Assembly (NCBI RefSeq): GCF_026625765.1
Contig: NZ_CP113062.1
Coordinates: forward strand, 1,736,001 to 1,800,000
Origin: Frigoribacterium sp. SL97
Lineage (GTDB): Bacteria; Actinomycetota; Actinomycetes; Actinomycetales; Microbacteriaceae
Length of the DNA stretch: 64,000 nucleotides
Direction of reading: 5' to 3'
Shown: positions 17,506 to 26,680 of the stretch, in pieces
How the letters are laid out: the number at the start of each line of letters is the position of its first letter
How positions within the stretch are numbered: the stretch's first letter is position 1
Position numbers and translations under genes: made by a program
The notes under the pieces: generated by a model
Seen by the model: only the letters and a program-made list of their open reading frames with translations
What the model was told of the DNA's origin: nothing
The model's database searches: none

Positions 17506-18537
17506 CTACTCGGCGGAGACCTCGATCAGCACCTTGCCGACCACGTCGCCCTCGACGGCTTCGTGGGCGGCGGCCGTGTCGGCGAGCGGGAAGGTGTGCA
17601 GCGGCAGGCCGGCGGCCTCGCCGACCGGCAGCACGCCGTCGCGCAGGGCCGCGGTGACGTCCTCGACGGCGGCCTGCAGCGCCTCCTCGCCCACGGTGTA
17701 GAGCAGGACGAACTGGAACCGGGTGTTCGTGATCATGTTCGCCCGGATCGGGATGGTCGTCGTGTCGCCGCCGTTGTCGGCGTAGATCGCCACGGAGGCG
17801 CGGTGGGCGACGACGTCGGCCAGCAGGTCGGCGTTCTGCGAGATCGCGACCTCGACGACGACGTCGACGCCGGCGGGGGCGATCTCGCGGATGCGGGCGG
17901 CGGCGTCGTCCGTGCGGTAGTTGACGACGTGGTGGGCGCCGGCGGCCGTGGCCAGGGCGGCCTTCTCGTCGCTGCTGATGGTCGTGACGACGGTGGCCCC
18001 CGCCCAGCGGGCGAGCTGGATGGCGGCGTGACCGACCGCACCCGCGCCTCCGGCGACGAGGACGACGGCGCCGTCGAGGCTGCCGGGGGTCAGGCGGCTC
18101 GGGCCGTCCTCCCACACGGTGAGCGCGCGGTGGGCGGTCATGGCGGGGACGCCGAGGCTCGCACCGACGTCCAGGCCGACGCCGTCGGGCAGCGGGACGA
18201 CGCGGGACGCGGGCAGGACGGTGAACTCCTGCGCGGTGCCGGTGGGGCGCTGGTGGGCCGAGAGGTAGGTCCAGACGCGGTCGCCGACCGAGAGGCCGGT
18301 GACGCCCTCGCCGACGGCGTCGACGACGCCCGAGCCGTCCTGGTTGGGCGTGACCTCGGGGAACGGCAGCGACTCGCCGGGCCCACCGCCTGCGCGGGAC
18401 TTCCAGTCGGTGGGGTTGACGCCCGAGAACACGACGCGCACCCGCACCTCGCCGGCGGCGGGTTCGGGCAGGTCGCGGTCGACGAGCTGCAGCACGGTGG
18501 GGGCGGGTCCGGTCTCGGAGTACACGATCGACTTCAT
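17506..18537 (-). CDS. NADPH:quinone reductase-like zinc-less MDR oxidoreductase
   Basis: This 343-residue protein belongs to the medium-chain reductase family. It has the GroES-like N-terminus with VFSGVNPTDWKSRAG, QDGSGVVDAVGEGV, and the NADPH-binding motif VLVAGGAGAVGHAAIQLARWAGA (AxxGxxG type, about 162-184). Zinc-ligand cysteines are absent, as in quinone oxidoreductases. It likely reduces quinones or enones in the cytosol. Confidence 0.9.
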   Translation of the reverse strand: MKSIVYSETGPAPTVLQLVDRDLPEPAAGEVRVRVVFSGVNPTDWKSRAGGGPGESLPFPEVTPNQDGSGVVDAVGEGVTGLSVGDRVWTYLSAHQRPTGTAQEFTVLPASRVVPLPDGVGLDVGASLGVPAMTAHRALTVWEDGPSRLTPGSLDGAVVLVAGGAGAVGHAAIQLARWAGATVVTTISSDEKAALATAAGAHHVVNYRTDDAAARIREIAPAGVDVVVEVAISQNADLLADVVAHRASVAIYADNGGDTTTIPIRANMITNTRFQFVLLYTVGEEALQAAVEDVTAALRDGVLPVGEAAGLPLHTFPLADTAAAHEAVEGDVVGKVLIEVSAE

Positions 18538-18661
18538 GCCCGGAGCCAACCAGACCCGGCCCCGCCGTGTTCCCGCCCGGGACGCCACCGAGTGGACACG
18601 GCACCGCTGCACGTCACGGTGTCGTGCCCACTCGACGGCGTCGTGTGGTGCGCGGGCCGGC

Positions 18662-19624
18662 TCAGGACCCGGCGCCGCGGAACAGGGCGAGCGCCAGCAG
18701 GTCGTCCTCGAACCCGCCGCCCTCGTGCCCGTTGTACGGCCACACCGTGACGTCGGCCGCCCCGGCGTACGCGTGGAACGCGCCGAACACCGTCGACGGC
18801 GGGCAGGTCGGGTCCATCAGCGCCGTCGTGAACAGGGCCGGGGCCGTGGCCCGCCTCGCGAAGTTGACGCCGTCGAAGTACGCGAGGACGTCGTGCACCG
18901 AGGAGGCGCGGTGCCGGTGGACCGCCAGGTAGCGTCCGATCTCCTTGTACGGGTCGGCGTCGGTGATGACGGTCGCGCGCCGGAAGTCGCAGAGGAACGG
19001 CACGTACGCCGCGACGGCGGCGAGGTCGGGGACGAGTCCCGCGACGGCGAGGGCGATGCCGCCGCCCTGGCTGCCGCCGACGACGGACACCCGGGAGGCG
19101 TCGACGACGTCGAGCCCGCGCGCGGCCTCGACGGCGCGGACGGCGTCGGCGAACACCCGGCGGTAGTAGTAGGTCTCGCGCGAGTCGATGCCCCGCGTCA
19201 TGACGCCGGGGTGAGCGGGACCCGAGCCGTCCGGGTCGGGGGTGGCGCCGAGGCTCCACCCCGAGCCCTGGCCGCGGGTGTCCATCTGCAGGTGAGCGAA
19301 ACCGGCCGACGACCAGAAGAGGTTCTCGACGGCGGCGCCGCGACCGCCGCCGTAGCCGACGAACTGCACGACCGCCGGCAACGGTCCCTCCGCCCCGGCG
19401 GGCACGCGCAACCAGGCCCGCACGGGCTGACCCGCCCATCCGGCGAACGTCACGTCGTACACGTCGACCGTCGTCAGCCCCGTGTCGACCCGATCCACCC
19501 GCAGGTCGAGTGGGTGCGCCCGCGTCTCGGCGAGCGTCGTCGCCCAGAACTCGTCGAAGTCGTCGGGGTCGGTCTGGGTGCTGCGGTACTCCCGCAGGGC
19601 GGGTTCGGGCAGGTCGGTGAACAT
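18662..19624 (-). CDS. Acetyl-xylan esterase / cephalosporin-C deacetylase family hydrolase
   Basis: This 320-residue protein matches the AXE1 (CE7) family. It has QMDTRGQGSGW, where RGQG is the conserved substrate-site motif, the nucleophile elbow VVGGSQGGGIAL (GxSxG) at about 178-189, a downstream aspartate in LMDPTCPPST, and the catalytic histidine in NGHEGG. There is no signal peptide, so it probably deacetylates small sugar esters inside the cell. It is the last core gene before the integrated element; 61 bp separate it from the stranded LLM tail. Confidence 0.9.
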   Translation of the reverse strand: MFTDLPEPALREYRSTQTDPDDFDEFWATTLAETRAHPLDLRVDRVDTGLTTVDVYDVTFAGWAGQPVRAWLRVPAGAEGPLPAVVQFVGYGGGRGAAVENLFWSSAGFAHLQMDTRGQGSGWSLGATPDPDGSGPAHPGVMTRGIDSRETYYYRRVFADAVRAVEAARGLDVVDASRVSVVGGSQGGGIALAVAGLVPDLAAVAAYVPFLCDFRRATVITDADPYKEIGRYLAVHRHRASSVHDVLAYFDGVNFARRATAPALFTTALMDPTCPPSTVFGAFHAYAGAADVTVWPYNGHEGGGFEDDLLALALFRGAGS

Positions 19625-19685
19625 GCCCCCTTGTCTACCGCAGCCCGCGACGACAGCCGAGGAGGCGCGGTACAGGAGGCACGGC

Positions 19686-19793
19686 TCAGCTCGCGCGGGC
19701 CAGGTTCGGCACCCAGCCGAACGCGGGCGCGACGTGGTCGGCGACCGTCTGCAGCAGACGGGCGTTGTAGGCGACCCCCAACTGGTTCGGCAT
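19686..19793 (-). pseudogene. Displaced 3' end of LLM oxidoreductase gene
   Basis: On the minus strand this stretch reads PNQLGVAYNARLLQTVADH then VAPAFGWVPNLARAS and a stop. The residues PNQLGV and VAPAFGW-PNL match the C-terminus of the gene at 37708-38766 position for position. Deleting the element between the two att cores joins the parts in frame, so this is the original chromosomal 3' end, cut off by integration. It has no promoter or start of its own. Confidence 0.85.
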
Positions 19794-19809
19794 AAGTATT
19801 GATGTACAT
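19758..19809. other. attL of the integrated element
   Basis: The crossover core is AACTGGTT, with central dinucleotide TG at 19783-19784. The left half belongs to the chromosome (LLM gene 3' part). The right half ends in ATGTACAT at 19802-19809 and belongs to the element. CCCAACTGGTT is shared with attR, followed by one mismatch and GGCA. The serine integrase gene starts 8 bp further on. Confidence 0.8.
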
Positions 19810-19816
19810 TTGACGC

Positions 19817-21418
19817 ATGGACGCGGGGGCTGGCAGGCGAGCAGCAATTTACGCCCGGATCAGCCGGGACAAGAAAGACGAAGGCAGAACCATCGAAGGG
19901 CAGCTCGACCTCTGTCGAGCGCTTGCCCGGAGGCACGGCCTAACTGTGGTCGCCGAATATCCCGAAGCAGACGGCACAGGAGCGTCCGAGCAGTCCAAGG
20001 CCAAGGAGCGTGAGCGGTACGGCGCCATGCTCGCGGCCGCCCGGGATCGCGAGTTCGACACCATCATCGCCTACTCAGACGATCGGCTTACCCGCAGGCC
20101 CCTCGAACTCGAAGAGCTAATCAAGCTTGTGGACCAGACCGGCCTCAGCATCCGCACGGTCAGGACGGAAAACTACGACCTTTCCACCACCCAAGGGATC
20201 ACATTAGCTCGCATTCTCGGAGCCATCGCGGCGGGAGAGGCCCGGACGATCTCGGAGCGCCAGAAGGTCACATTCGAGCGCAACGCCTACGCCGGTCGGC
20301 CCAAGCGGCAGCGCCAGCGGCCGTTCGGCTGGGAAGACGATGCGATTACCATCCGCGAGGAGGAGGCGCACCACATTCGCAAGGCCGTCGAGGAGATCAA
20401 GGGCGGAGCGTCCGTCGCCAGCATTGCGCACGGCTGGAATGAGGCAGGAATACGAACTGCCGTAGACCCAGCTCAGTCGAAGAAGGAAGAGAAGCCCGCT
20501 GGTCAATGGGAATGGTCGGTGGTCTACCGCGTGCTGCTGGGTTGGCGTACCGCTGGCGTCCGCACCTACAGGCGCGAGCCTCTCTACGATGCCGAGGGCA
20601 AGCTCGTCATGGGGGCCTGGGCTCCGATCATCAGCCTCCAGGACCGAGATCAGGCGCTCGCCATGCTTAGTCGCCTCTCACGGACCAAGCTTCGGACTGG
20701 TAGCTGGCCACTCGCAGGAATGCTGCGCTGCGGCGAGTGCTCCAAGCCCCTCTACGGGCAGCTGCCTTCTGGTTCTCGGGGCAGAGCCCTCTACGGATGT
20801 AAGCAGGGCCATGTCGGCATCTCTGCGGGGCTCCTTGAACAGCATCTGATCCGGGAGACCGTCGAGCGCGCCGTTCGAGCCCATCAAGCTGGGGCCAGCG
20901 CCGAGGAGACTCAACCCAAACAGCCCGCCGACTGGCCAGATTTTGTCCTGCTCACTGCCGCGACCGAGAAAATCTGGGAGCTCTTGGAGGCGTATCGAGC
21001 CAGTCAGCTCCCCGCCAGCATCGTCTTCCCTCAAGTTGGCGAGCTGGAGAAGGAACAACGAGAACTCCAGAAAAGCCTGGACGCGTTCCTCATGGAGGGT
21101 GCGGCACCTCCCAGCCCACTGAGGAGAAGCACCGAGGCTCTGGAATGGCTCCTGGGTGTTCAGGGGCAGTTCCTCCGGATCACTCCGCGACAGGCCAAGG
21201 ATGGCGAGAATCAGCTCTGGGGCGCTCCCGCCGCCGCTGCGGCCCAGGGAGACGACCGGACTCAGGAGCTGCCCTACGCGGCAAGTCCCGAGGAGACCGA
21301 AGAACTCAACCGGCTTCTGCGTGGCGAGCTTGAGATGGTGGTCATAAAGAAGGGCAAGGCGGGCCGACAGAGCGAGGCCCAGTTCAGATCTCGCATCGAT
21401 CCCGTCTGGCGTAAGTAA
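19817..21418 (+). CDS. Large serine recombinase (site-specific integrase)
   Basis: This 533-residue integrase has an N-terminal resolvase catalytic domain. The nucleophile is Ser16 in YARISRDK, with arginines in SDDRLTRRPLEL and the helix E region AGEARTISERQKV. The recombinase domain follows (PFGWEDD to about 260), then a zinc ribbon with CGECSKPLYG and YGCKQGHVGI (about 305-340) and a C-terminal coiled-coil-like part. The length is normal for phiC31-type integrases. The gene begins 8 bp inside attL, the common position for such integrases, and is expected to insert the element into the LLM gene. Excision would need a directionality factor not identified here. Confidence 0.95.
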   Translation: MDAGAGRRAAIYARISRDKKDEGRTIEGQLDLCRALARRHGLTVVAEYPEADGTGASEQSKAKERERYGAMLAAARDREFDTIIAYSDDRLTRRPLELEELIKLVDQTGLSIRTVRTENYDLSTTQGITLARILGAIAAGEARTISERQKVTFERNAYAGRPKRQRQRPFGWEDDAITIREEEAHHIRKAVEEIKGGASVASIAHGWNEAGIRTAVDPAQSKKEEKPAGQWEWSVVYRVLLGWRTAGVRTYRREPLYDAEGKLVMGAWAPIISLQDRDQALAMLSRLSRTKLRTGSWPLAGMLRCGECSKPLYGQLPSGSRGRALYGCKQGHVGISAGLLEQHLIRETVERAVRAHQAGASAEETQPKQPADWPDFVLLTAATEKIWELLEAYRASQLPASIVFPQVGELEKEQRELQKSLDAFLMEGAAPPSPLRRSTEALEWLLGVQGQFLRITPRQAKDGENQLWGAPAAAAAQGDDRTQELPYAASPEETEELNRLLRGELEMVVIKKGKAGRQSEAQFRSRIDPVWRK

Positions 21419-21434
21419 GCAGGGCTGAACAGAC

Positions 21435-21464
21435 AGGCCGGGCATTCCTAGGAGTGCCCGGCCT
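21435..21464 (+). terminator. Hairpin terminator after integrase
   Basis: AGGCCGGGCA and TGCCCGGCCT form a perfect 10-bp stem around TTCCTAGGAG, 17 bp after the integrase stop. There is no T run, as is common in high-GC actinobacteria. Confidence 0.7.
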
Positions 21465-21998
21465 TCGTCGTAGCTGCCCGCCTCCGCGACGCTCACGCGT
21501 GGATCGCCGGATCATGCCGACTGCACTCCTCGGGGCTGAGTCTCCGTGCTCCGGGCTGCGATTGGTACCTCTGCGCTCACGACACGCCCGAGATGCAACT
21601 CCGCCCCGGTCTTGACCAAATTGGTTCTTTAAAAGAAGTGCAGAACCGACATTGCACCCCCATGATTCCGGCCCCAGATCGGGCATTTTCCCCAGTGCCT
21701 TGGACCCCGTAGCGCGGTGGTCAATAGGTCCATTTCAGCTTCCGTAATGTCATTTTCAAGACGCCCCGGGGAGGAAACGAAGAAGCGGGGCGAGCTTCTG
21801 AATCTTGAAAACTGAATTCAAAAAATGGAGAACGGCCGCAACCGGCCGCGCTCGTCGGCGCCCTATGCGCCGATACCCGGCGGGCTCTGGCTCGCCCCGA
21901 AGACATCGGCAGAGCACAGGTTCTGTCCGACCCAAAGAGAAGAAGCCGAACCGGTCGGCCGCGCCGGCCACCACCACCATCGAAAGGAACTAACCAAA
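21465..21998. other. Non-coding stretch without a convincing gene
   Basis: These 534 bp contain no supported gene. An inverted repeat GGTTCT (21623) / AGAACC (21642) lies beside an AT-rich TTTAAAAG. An AT-rich patch near 21720-21830 may hold the promoter for the genes that follow. Confidence 0.4.
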
Positions 21999-22358
21999 AT
22001 GATGACTTCCAAAGAACGCTACGAGCATCTGATCGCGACGAGTGAAAGTCAGTCGAGTGTCAAAGCGGTCGAAGAGAGAAAACCTGGAGAGTACGAGCAT
22101 CTAAGCGCGGCCGTCGACCTCGTCGTGTACGAGCTGGCCGAGTTCTTGGCCGACTACGACCCGGAGAGTTGGCCTTCACTCATCGCGGAATTGCGTGCCC
22201 CTAATGACTGGACTGAGCGGCGAATCAGCGACTTTTCGAAGCGCCACGCCGAGCGTGCTCGGATGGCGAGTTTCAAGCCATGGGTGCCGCGAATTCTAGT
22301 TCCCGCTGAAGAGTTCGCGCGGATGGCCATCCATCACCGGAGCACCGGGGCTGCCTGA
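21999..22358 (+). CDS. Hypothetical element protein
   Basis: This 119-residue acidic soluble protein begins MMTSKERYEHLIATSES. A GAAAGGAA ribosome site 9 nt upstream supports the ATG at 21999 rather than the longer upstream frame. Mostly helical composition; no domain recognised. It is the first of three small plus-strand genes downstream of the integrase, all ending before the hairpin at 23197. Confidence 0.6.
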   Translation: MMTSKERYEHLIATSESQSSVKAVEERKPGEYEHLSAAVDLVVYELAEFLADYDPESWPSLIAELRAPNDWTERRISDFSKRHAERARMASFKPWVPRILVPAEEFARMAIHHRSTGAA

Positions 22359-22422
22359 TTTCGTCTTGACGGGAGGCTCTGTGCCCTCGTTGAAAAGTAC
22401 CGATACGCCGAAAACAAGATTG

Positions 22423-22452
22423 AAGGGCCGCTCACGAGGTGAGGCGGCCCTT
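22423..22452 (+). terminator. Imperfect hairpin between two small genes
   Basis: AAGGGCCGCTCAC pairs imperfectly with GTGAGGCGGCCCTT, a strong GC stem. It lies 65 bp after one stop and 23 bp before the next ATG, so it may attenuate or separate the transcripts. Confidence 0.5.
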
Positions 22453-22474
22453 CTCAAACCGAAAAGGAAGACAA

Positions 22475-22819
22475 ATGAAGATGAACGCTTATATGGCCGA
22501 CCGAGCCGCCTCGGGGCATGCGCCATGGGATCTGGTCGAAGGAGCTCTTGTCAGCCCCGCAGGCATCGCGTGGGACGGTTGCCACAGTATCCATGTACTC
22601 ACGGACCCTGAAGAAGTGGGGCGGACGCGCAGCTATGGATATGGCGAGAAAGACACGCATCTCACTGTCCGAGGGTTGAGAAACACAGAGGAGCTGCTTA
22701 ACACCGTTCGCAATTGGTTCGATGACTCGTGCGGCATGCGCTTCGTTAGCGCTTCGGGAACGAAGGACGGCCAACACGAGATCACGACATTGATTGCTCA
22801 GTTTGAGGAGGCTTTCTGA
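22475..22819 (+). CDS. Hypothetical element protein
   Basis: This 114-residue protein begins MKMNAYMADRAASGHAPWDL; an AAAAGGAAG ribosome site lies 6 nt before the ATG. No TM segment or known motif is visible. The stop codon overlaps the next ATG by one base, so the two small genes are translationally coupled. Function unknown. Confidence 0.6.
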   Translation: MKMNAYMADRAASGHAPWDLVEGALVSPAGIAWDGCHSIHVLTDPEEVGRTRSYGYGEKDTHLTVRGLRNTEELLNTVRNWFDDSCGMRFVSASGTKDGQHEITTLIAQFEEAF

Positions 22820-23145
22820 TGGCCACCAGCCTCAAGACAACCGACGCACAGATCATCAAGTTCTTCGCGAAGAATTTCGAATTGTCGGAAGAGGAGCGGA
22901 ACATCGACGGGTGCTGGAACGCATTGATGAACGAGATCGTAATTCCCTTGGAAGATCCCGATGTGCTCATGGGCGGCTTCCGCGAACAACTCGCTGACAC
23001 GGAGCGATCTCACTGCGATCACACCTGCGATTGCGCCTACTTTCAACGAATCCAGCAGGCGGCCGTTCTCTTCGGTCTGACCGCCGAGCAGATCGCGGAT
23101 GGCGACTACGAGCTTGAGCCGCGATTCGCGGAGCAGATCTCATAA
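22819..23145 (+). CDS. Hypothetical element protein, Cys/His-containing
   Basis: This 108-residue acidic protein has CDHTCDCAY near residue 70, a possible metal-binding or redox patch. Otherwise no domain is recognised. It is coupled to the preceding gene by a 1-bp overlap and followed by the strong terminator at 23197. Confidence 0.6.
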   Translation: MATSLKTTDAQIIKFFAKNFELSEEERNIDGCWNALMNEIVIPLEDPDVLMGGFREQLADTERSHCDHTCDCAYFQRIQQAAVLFGLTAEQIADGDYELEPRFAEQIS

Positions 23146-23196
23146 GGCGCTGACAAAGGCGTGGTGCCACAGCGTGCGATTTGCGAGGACACGAAG

Positions 23197-23222
23197 AGCC
23201 CCCGGCCATCTGGCCGGGGGCT
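23197..23222 (+). terminator. Rho-independent terminator
   Basis: A perfect 12-bp stem AGCCCCCGGCCA / TGGCCGGGGGCT with a 2-nt loop is followed by TTTT. It ends the plus-strand small-gene group and may also stop the convergent 80-residue gene. Confidence 0.85.
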
Positions 23223-23246
23223 TTTGCCGCTTCAGGGTTTGGAGGG

Positions 23247-23489
23247 CTAGTTGCCGTCCTTCTTGATCGCGTCGATCTTCTCGGCCGCCTGGCTGAGCAG
23301 CGCGAGGGCCGCGTCACGCTTGGTGACGGCCTCCTCCTTGCTGGCGGCGTAGAACGGACGCGAGCGGTGGGCGTCGTTGACCAGCTCGCTGACTTCGTGC
23401 TTGAGCCGAGCGAAGCTGCGCGTCACGCTGGTGCGGTCGAACTCCTCGGCCTTGGGAGCGGAGGTCTGGGTCTGGGTTGCGTTCGCCAT
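23247..23489 (-). CDS. Small helical protein
   Basis: This 80-residue protein is charged and alanine-rich, predicted helical or coiled coil (KEEAVTKRDAALALLSQAAEKIDAIKKD). An AAAGG ribosome site precedes the ATG. It is convergent with the small-gene group to its left. A palindrome lies 51 bp upstream of its start. Function unknown; small helical proteins of this kind in such elements can be DNA-binding or partner proteins. Confidence 0.6.
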   Translation of the reverse strand: MANATQTQTSAPKAEEFDRTSVTRSFARLKHEVSELVNDAHRSRPFYAASKEEAVTKRDAALALLSQAAEKIDAIKKDGN

Positions 23490-23539
23490 GATGTCTGCCT
23501 TTCGAGCGGTTGCGGTTCGTTGTGGATCATCATTGTTGG

Positions 23540-23549
23540 CTACTAGTAG
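23540..23549. promoter_or_regulatory. Perfect palindrome CTACTAGTAG
   Basis: A 10-bp perfect palindrome sits within TTGG-CTACTAGTAG-GTGTCAA, 51 bp upstream of the 80-residue minus-strand gene. The position suits an operator. The rest of 23490-23830 shows no gene but contains one copy of the long direct repeat at 23627. Confidence 0.4.
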
Positions 23550-23626
23550 GTGTCAACCATTTCTCCAAAACTGATCCTGACCAGCTGTTTTCCTGACCGT
23601 TGAGCCTGGGCTGAAACTGCGTTCTA

Positions 23627-23647
23627 AGCGCGCAGCCTAGAGCCCCG
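23627..23647. repeat. 21-bp perfect direct repeat, copy 1
   Basis: The sequence AGCGCGCAGCC then TAGAGCCCCG recurs exactly at 28405-28425, in the same orientation. Both copies lie in non-coding gaps at 3' ends of genes. Confidence 0.8.
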
Positions 23648-23830
23648 GAGTCATCGTCCCTCTAGGCTGCCCTCTCGCGCTCCTCGGGCAACCATGGCCT
23701 GAGAGTGACCATCCTGGACAACGACGCACAAGGTATCCCTTTCTTTAGGAAGTACCGCCATTGAGCGGGCACAGCGAAGGGCGACGATTCGACCGAAATC
23801 GAATCGCCGCCCTGGAGCCTCGAGCTGCTG

Positions 23831-25534
23831 CTAGAAGCGACCGAAGCCGCCGCCTTCGTTGTTGCTTTCATGGAGTACCAACGGCTCGTAGTCGAAGCCC
23901 CCGGTGTCTGCGTCATCGTCGCCGATGGCGTAGGTCGGCGCGATGGCCTGGGCGGGAGTTGACCGGCCGACCTTGGGGTATGTCTTGATCAGTTCAGCGA
24001 TGTCCTCATCCGAGCTGTAGGCGAAGCGAACCTTGACGGGCTTGCCAGTCTCTTCCTTGACGAAGCCGATACCTGCGTAGGCGTAGCCGTTGGCCTTGGT
24101 GCTCAGTGGGATGGCCGTCGAGTCGAAGCCAGCCGCCCGTGCTCCCTCTCCGAGGAAGAAGTCGTTAAAGTACTCGCTCGGCTGCTTCAGGAGAATGATG
24201 TTGGCAAAGTTGCCGCGCATTCTGCCGAGGAGATCCTTGTCGGCCTCCTGGGTTGCAGCAACGACATAGACCCCAAGAGAACGACCCTGAGCCAGGACCT
24301 CGACGAGAAGCGTGGTTGCGGCCTTTCCCGGCTTTCCCATTGCTTGTAGCGCGATGAGGAGCGACAGGAACTCGTCGATGAAGAGGACGACCATCGGGTT
24401 CTCCCTGGTGGCATCCAACGAGCGACCGAGGTCGGCGTTCTCCACATCCACCCGCTTGTGCTTCGCCCGGTGCTTCATCACCTTGTGAACCTCCGCGATC
24501 ACATCGACTGCACCTGCGTTCTCGTAGACCAACTCTTCGAAGAGCCTTGATTCCTCGTAGGGACGAAGCTCCGACGCCTTCGGATCGATGCCGTAGAACA
24601 CGGCCGTCCCTCGCTCAACGAACGGAGCAAGCTGACGGATCAGCCCATTGAGGGGTGAACCCTTTCCTGAGCCGGTCATGCCGATGATGAGCAGGTGGTG
24701 CATGGCCAGAGCCCAGAGCTTGCCGTTCTCGCGAACCGCGAGCGGGATGAGGTGTGCCACCTTGGCCGCGTTCTCCCTGAAGAACTCGATACCCGCCTTG
24801 AGCTTCATCAGGGGGTCGCCCGGGATCGACTTGTGTGCGGCGTAGCTCAGCGTGAAGTTGTCCTCCGTCTCGAACTCCTGGAGAGACTTGAGCCCGAGCT
24901 GAGAGACGATCTTGCCCTCCAGCCGTCGCACTTCAGCCGGGTCTCGACCGTCGAGAACGATGTCGATGCGGAAGTGATTCTCGCGAAGCTTCCGCTCCTC
25001 CTTCCTTTCACGCTTGAGCTTCTGCTTCGGCGTCTCGCCCTCAGGGATCTTGGACGGTTCCAGCTCCACGACCCGGTGAGTCTCAGGAAGCTCCCGCACG
25101 ACGAAGTACTTGGCGGCCTCCGCGACATGCTGGTGAACCAGGTATCTCTTACCCCGGGCGGCACCTCGGTGAGCCTTGACCATGGCTCGGACGGGGCGGG
25201 AGTGAGGCGAGAGCCATGCGGGCTTCCAGGTAGATCCGCCGTCCTCCTTCGGCGTGAGGAACGCATTGATGTCGGCCGCTGAGTCCACGAGTCCCTTGTT
25301 CGACAGCAACTCGTTCTCGATGTCGAAGTAGATCTTCGGCTCTGCCTTGAACCAGGAGGCAGGCTTCCAGCCGCGCTTTTCCCGGTAGTTCTTCCAGCGC
25401 TGGTGGCGCTTGATTACCTCGGCCACGGCGGTGCAGACCAGCACCACGACGACGAGTAGAGAGATTCCGATTGCCGGCAGGTGATCGATGACCGGTGCTG
25501 CGGCGTCTTTCGCTGAGTTGAATAGAGCGATCAT
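23831..25534 (-). CDS. FtsK/SpoIIIE-type DNA translocase (TraB/TraSA-like)
   Basis: This 567-residue protein is the probable conjugation motor that moves double-stranded element DNA between cells. It has an N-terminal TM helix (about 22-42) and a linker with a charged KQKLKRERKEERKLRE segment. The FtsK motor domain carries Walker A GMTGSGKGS (285-293), where GKGS is the form seen in actinobacterial TraB proteins, and Walker B MVVLFIDEF (D387, E388). The C-terminus lacks an obvious gamma winged helix, but sequence after 530 could bind DNA repeats. It overlaps no neighbour and lies 2 bp from the replication-relaxation-like gene upstream, forming an operon. Confidence 0.9.
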   Translation of the reverse strand: MIALFNSAKDAAAPVIDHLPAIGISLLVVVVLVCTAVAEVIKRHQRWKNYREKRGWKPASWFKAEPKIYFDIENELLSNKGLVDSAADINAFLTPKEDGGSTWKPAWLSPHSRPVRAMVKAHRGAARGKRYLVHQHVAEAAKYFVVRELPETHRVVELEPSKIPEGETPKQKLKRERKEERKLRENHFRIDIVLDGRDPAEVRRLEGKIVSQLGLKSLQEFETEDNFTLSYAAHKSIPGDPLMKLKAGIEFFRENAAKVAHLIPLAVRENGKLWALAMHHLLIIGMTGSGKGSPLNGLIRQLAPFVERGTAVFYGIDPKASELRPYEESRLFEELVYENAGAVDVIAEVHKVMKHRAKHKRVDVENADLGRSLDATRENPMVVLFIDEFLSLLIALQAMGKPGKAATTLLVEVLAQGRSLGVYVVAATQEADKDLLGRMRGNFANIILLKQPSEYFNDFFLGEGARAAGFDSTAIPLSTKANGYAYAGIGFVKEETGKPVKVRFAYSSDEDIAELIKTYPKVGRSTPAQAIAPTYAIGDDDADTGGFDYEPLVLHESNNEGGGFGRF

Positions 25535-25536
25535 GG

Positions 25537-26634
25537 TCAGTTACCCCCGACCTGGACTCGGTTGCTGAATGTGAATGGTGCGCCGTCCCTGTGGAGCAGC
25601 GGGAGGATCAAGAGTCGGCCTGATTCGATGAGGTTGTAGCTTCCGCCTGCGTTTACGCGGCGCAATAGGCTGGGGATCTGGGTTCCGTGGGTGAAGTAGA
25701 TGGCCCTGTCGTAGATGCTTCCCTCTTCGAGTTCGGCCTTGAGCGTGGCGAAGATGGCGTCGTACTCTTCCCAGCTCTTCTTGCTGATCTCGACCTCGAC
25801 GAGGAGGTTCTTGGCGCGGGAGTCAGTGCGATCACCGTCGAGGATCACCGCAAGGTCTGGCTGATGGACGGCCTTGAGCTTTGTGTTGCCGCGCTGAGGA
25901 GCTCCGAGAGTGAGCAGCGCGGGCCGTGCTTCAACGATCTCTGACCACCGAAGCCGACCGCTTCCCACTGCCGAGATGGCGGAGCTGATCACATCGTTTC
26001 GCCACCTACCGAAGTCGCCTCGGTGGTCAACGCTCGCGTCTGCGTCGATCTCTTCCTTGAGCTTTCTCTTGACGACATCGAAGGAGTTCCGCATCATTTT
26101 CTCGCTGACGAGGTTGTCGATCGGCACTGGCTCGACCCCCAGGCTGTCCCGGAAGAAGCCCTGGGGAGAGGCGAACTGGGCTGCTACATGGGCGATCATC
26201 TGGTAGTGAGTGAGCCGAGACTTGCTGAGATTGTCGAGCTTGTCTGGCCTCTCGAGGGCGTGGCCGAAGCTCCAAGCCGCACCGATCCCGCTGTCCGTGA
26301 TGCCGTAATGGACGACCTTGGAGGCCATGTTGGTGGTGCGCTTCATGGCGCCGACGCGGACGATCTTGTCGAGTCGAGCCTTGGTTCCCTTGATGCTCGG
26401 CAGCTCCCCACCGGGGGCGAAGCGTGTCTCCTGGCGAAAGCTGAGCATCGATAGCCCCTCCGCGTCGATACAGGGGAACATGCCGGTGAAGGCTACGAGC
26501 CGTGAATTTCCCTCGGTGATGTGTGCGCCGCTCGGTCGCTTGGGCCTCTCCACCTCTGTTGAGGGAGCAGCTACCGGGGTCGGTTCAATTGCCGGAAGCG
26601 GCTGAGCTTCGATGGTTGGGACGGGTAGAGCCAT
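25537..26634 (-). CDS. Replication-relaxation-like / PD-(D/E)xK-fold protein
   Basis: This 365-residue protein has a proline-rich N-terminus, winged-helix-like segments (about 45-150) and a C-terminal part with KAVHQPDLAVILDG and NLLVEVEISKKSWEEY. That is the PD...ExE/K spacing of replication-relaxation (Replic_Relax) and restriction-endonuclease-fold proteins. In actinobacterial mobile elements such proteins accompany the transfer translocase. The ATG at 26634 is chosen because AAGGAG lies 8 nt upstream; an upstream ATG at 26706 would overlap the tandem repeats. It is cotranscribed with the FtsK gene. Confidence 0.65.
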   Translation of the reverse strand: MALPVPTIEAQPLPAIEPTPVAAPSTEVERPKRPSGAHITEGNSRLVAFTGMFPCIDAEGLSMLSFRQETRFAPGGELPSIKGTKARLDKIVRVGAMKRTTNMASKVVHYGITDSGIGAAWSFGHALERPDKLDNLSKSRLTHYQMIAHVAAQFASPQGFFRDSLGVEPVPIDNLVSEKMMRNSFDVVKRKLKEEIDADASVDHRGDFGRWRNDVISSAISAVGSGRLRWSEIVEARPALLTLGAPQRGNTKLKAVHQPDLAVILDGDRTDSRAKNLLVEVEISKKSWEEYDAIFATLKAELEEGSIYDRAIYFTHGTQIPSLLRRVNAGGSYNLIESGRLLILPLLHRDGAPFTFSNRVQVGGN

Positions 26635-26680
26635 GGTCTTTCTCCTTGTGTCTGGCTCCCTTTCGGTGTGCTGTCGGCTG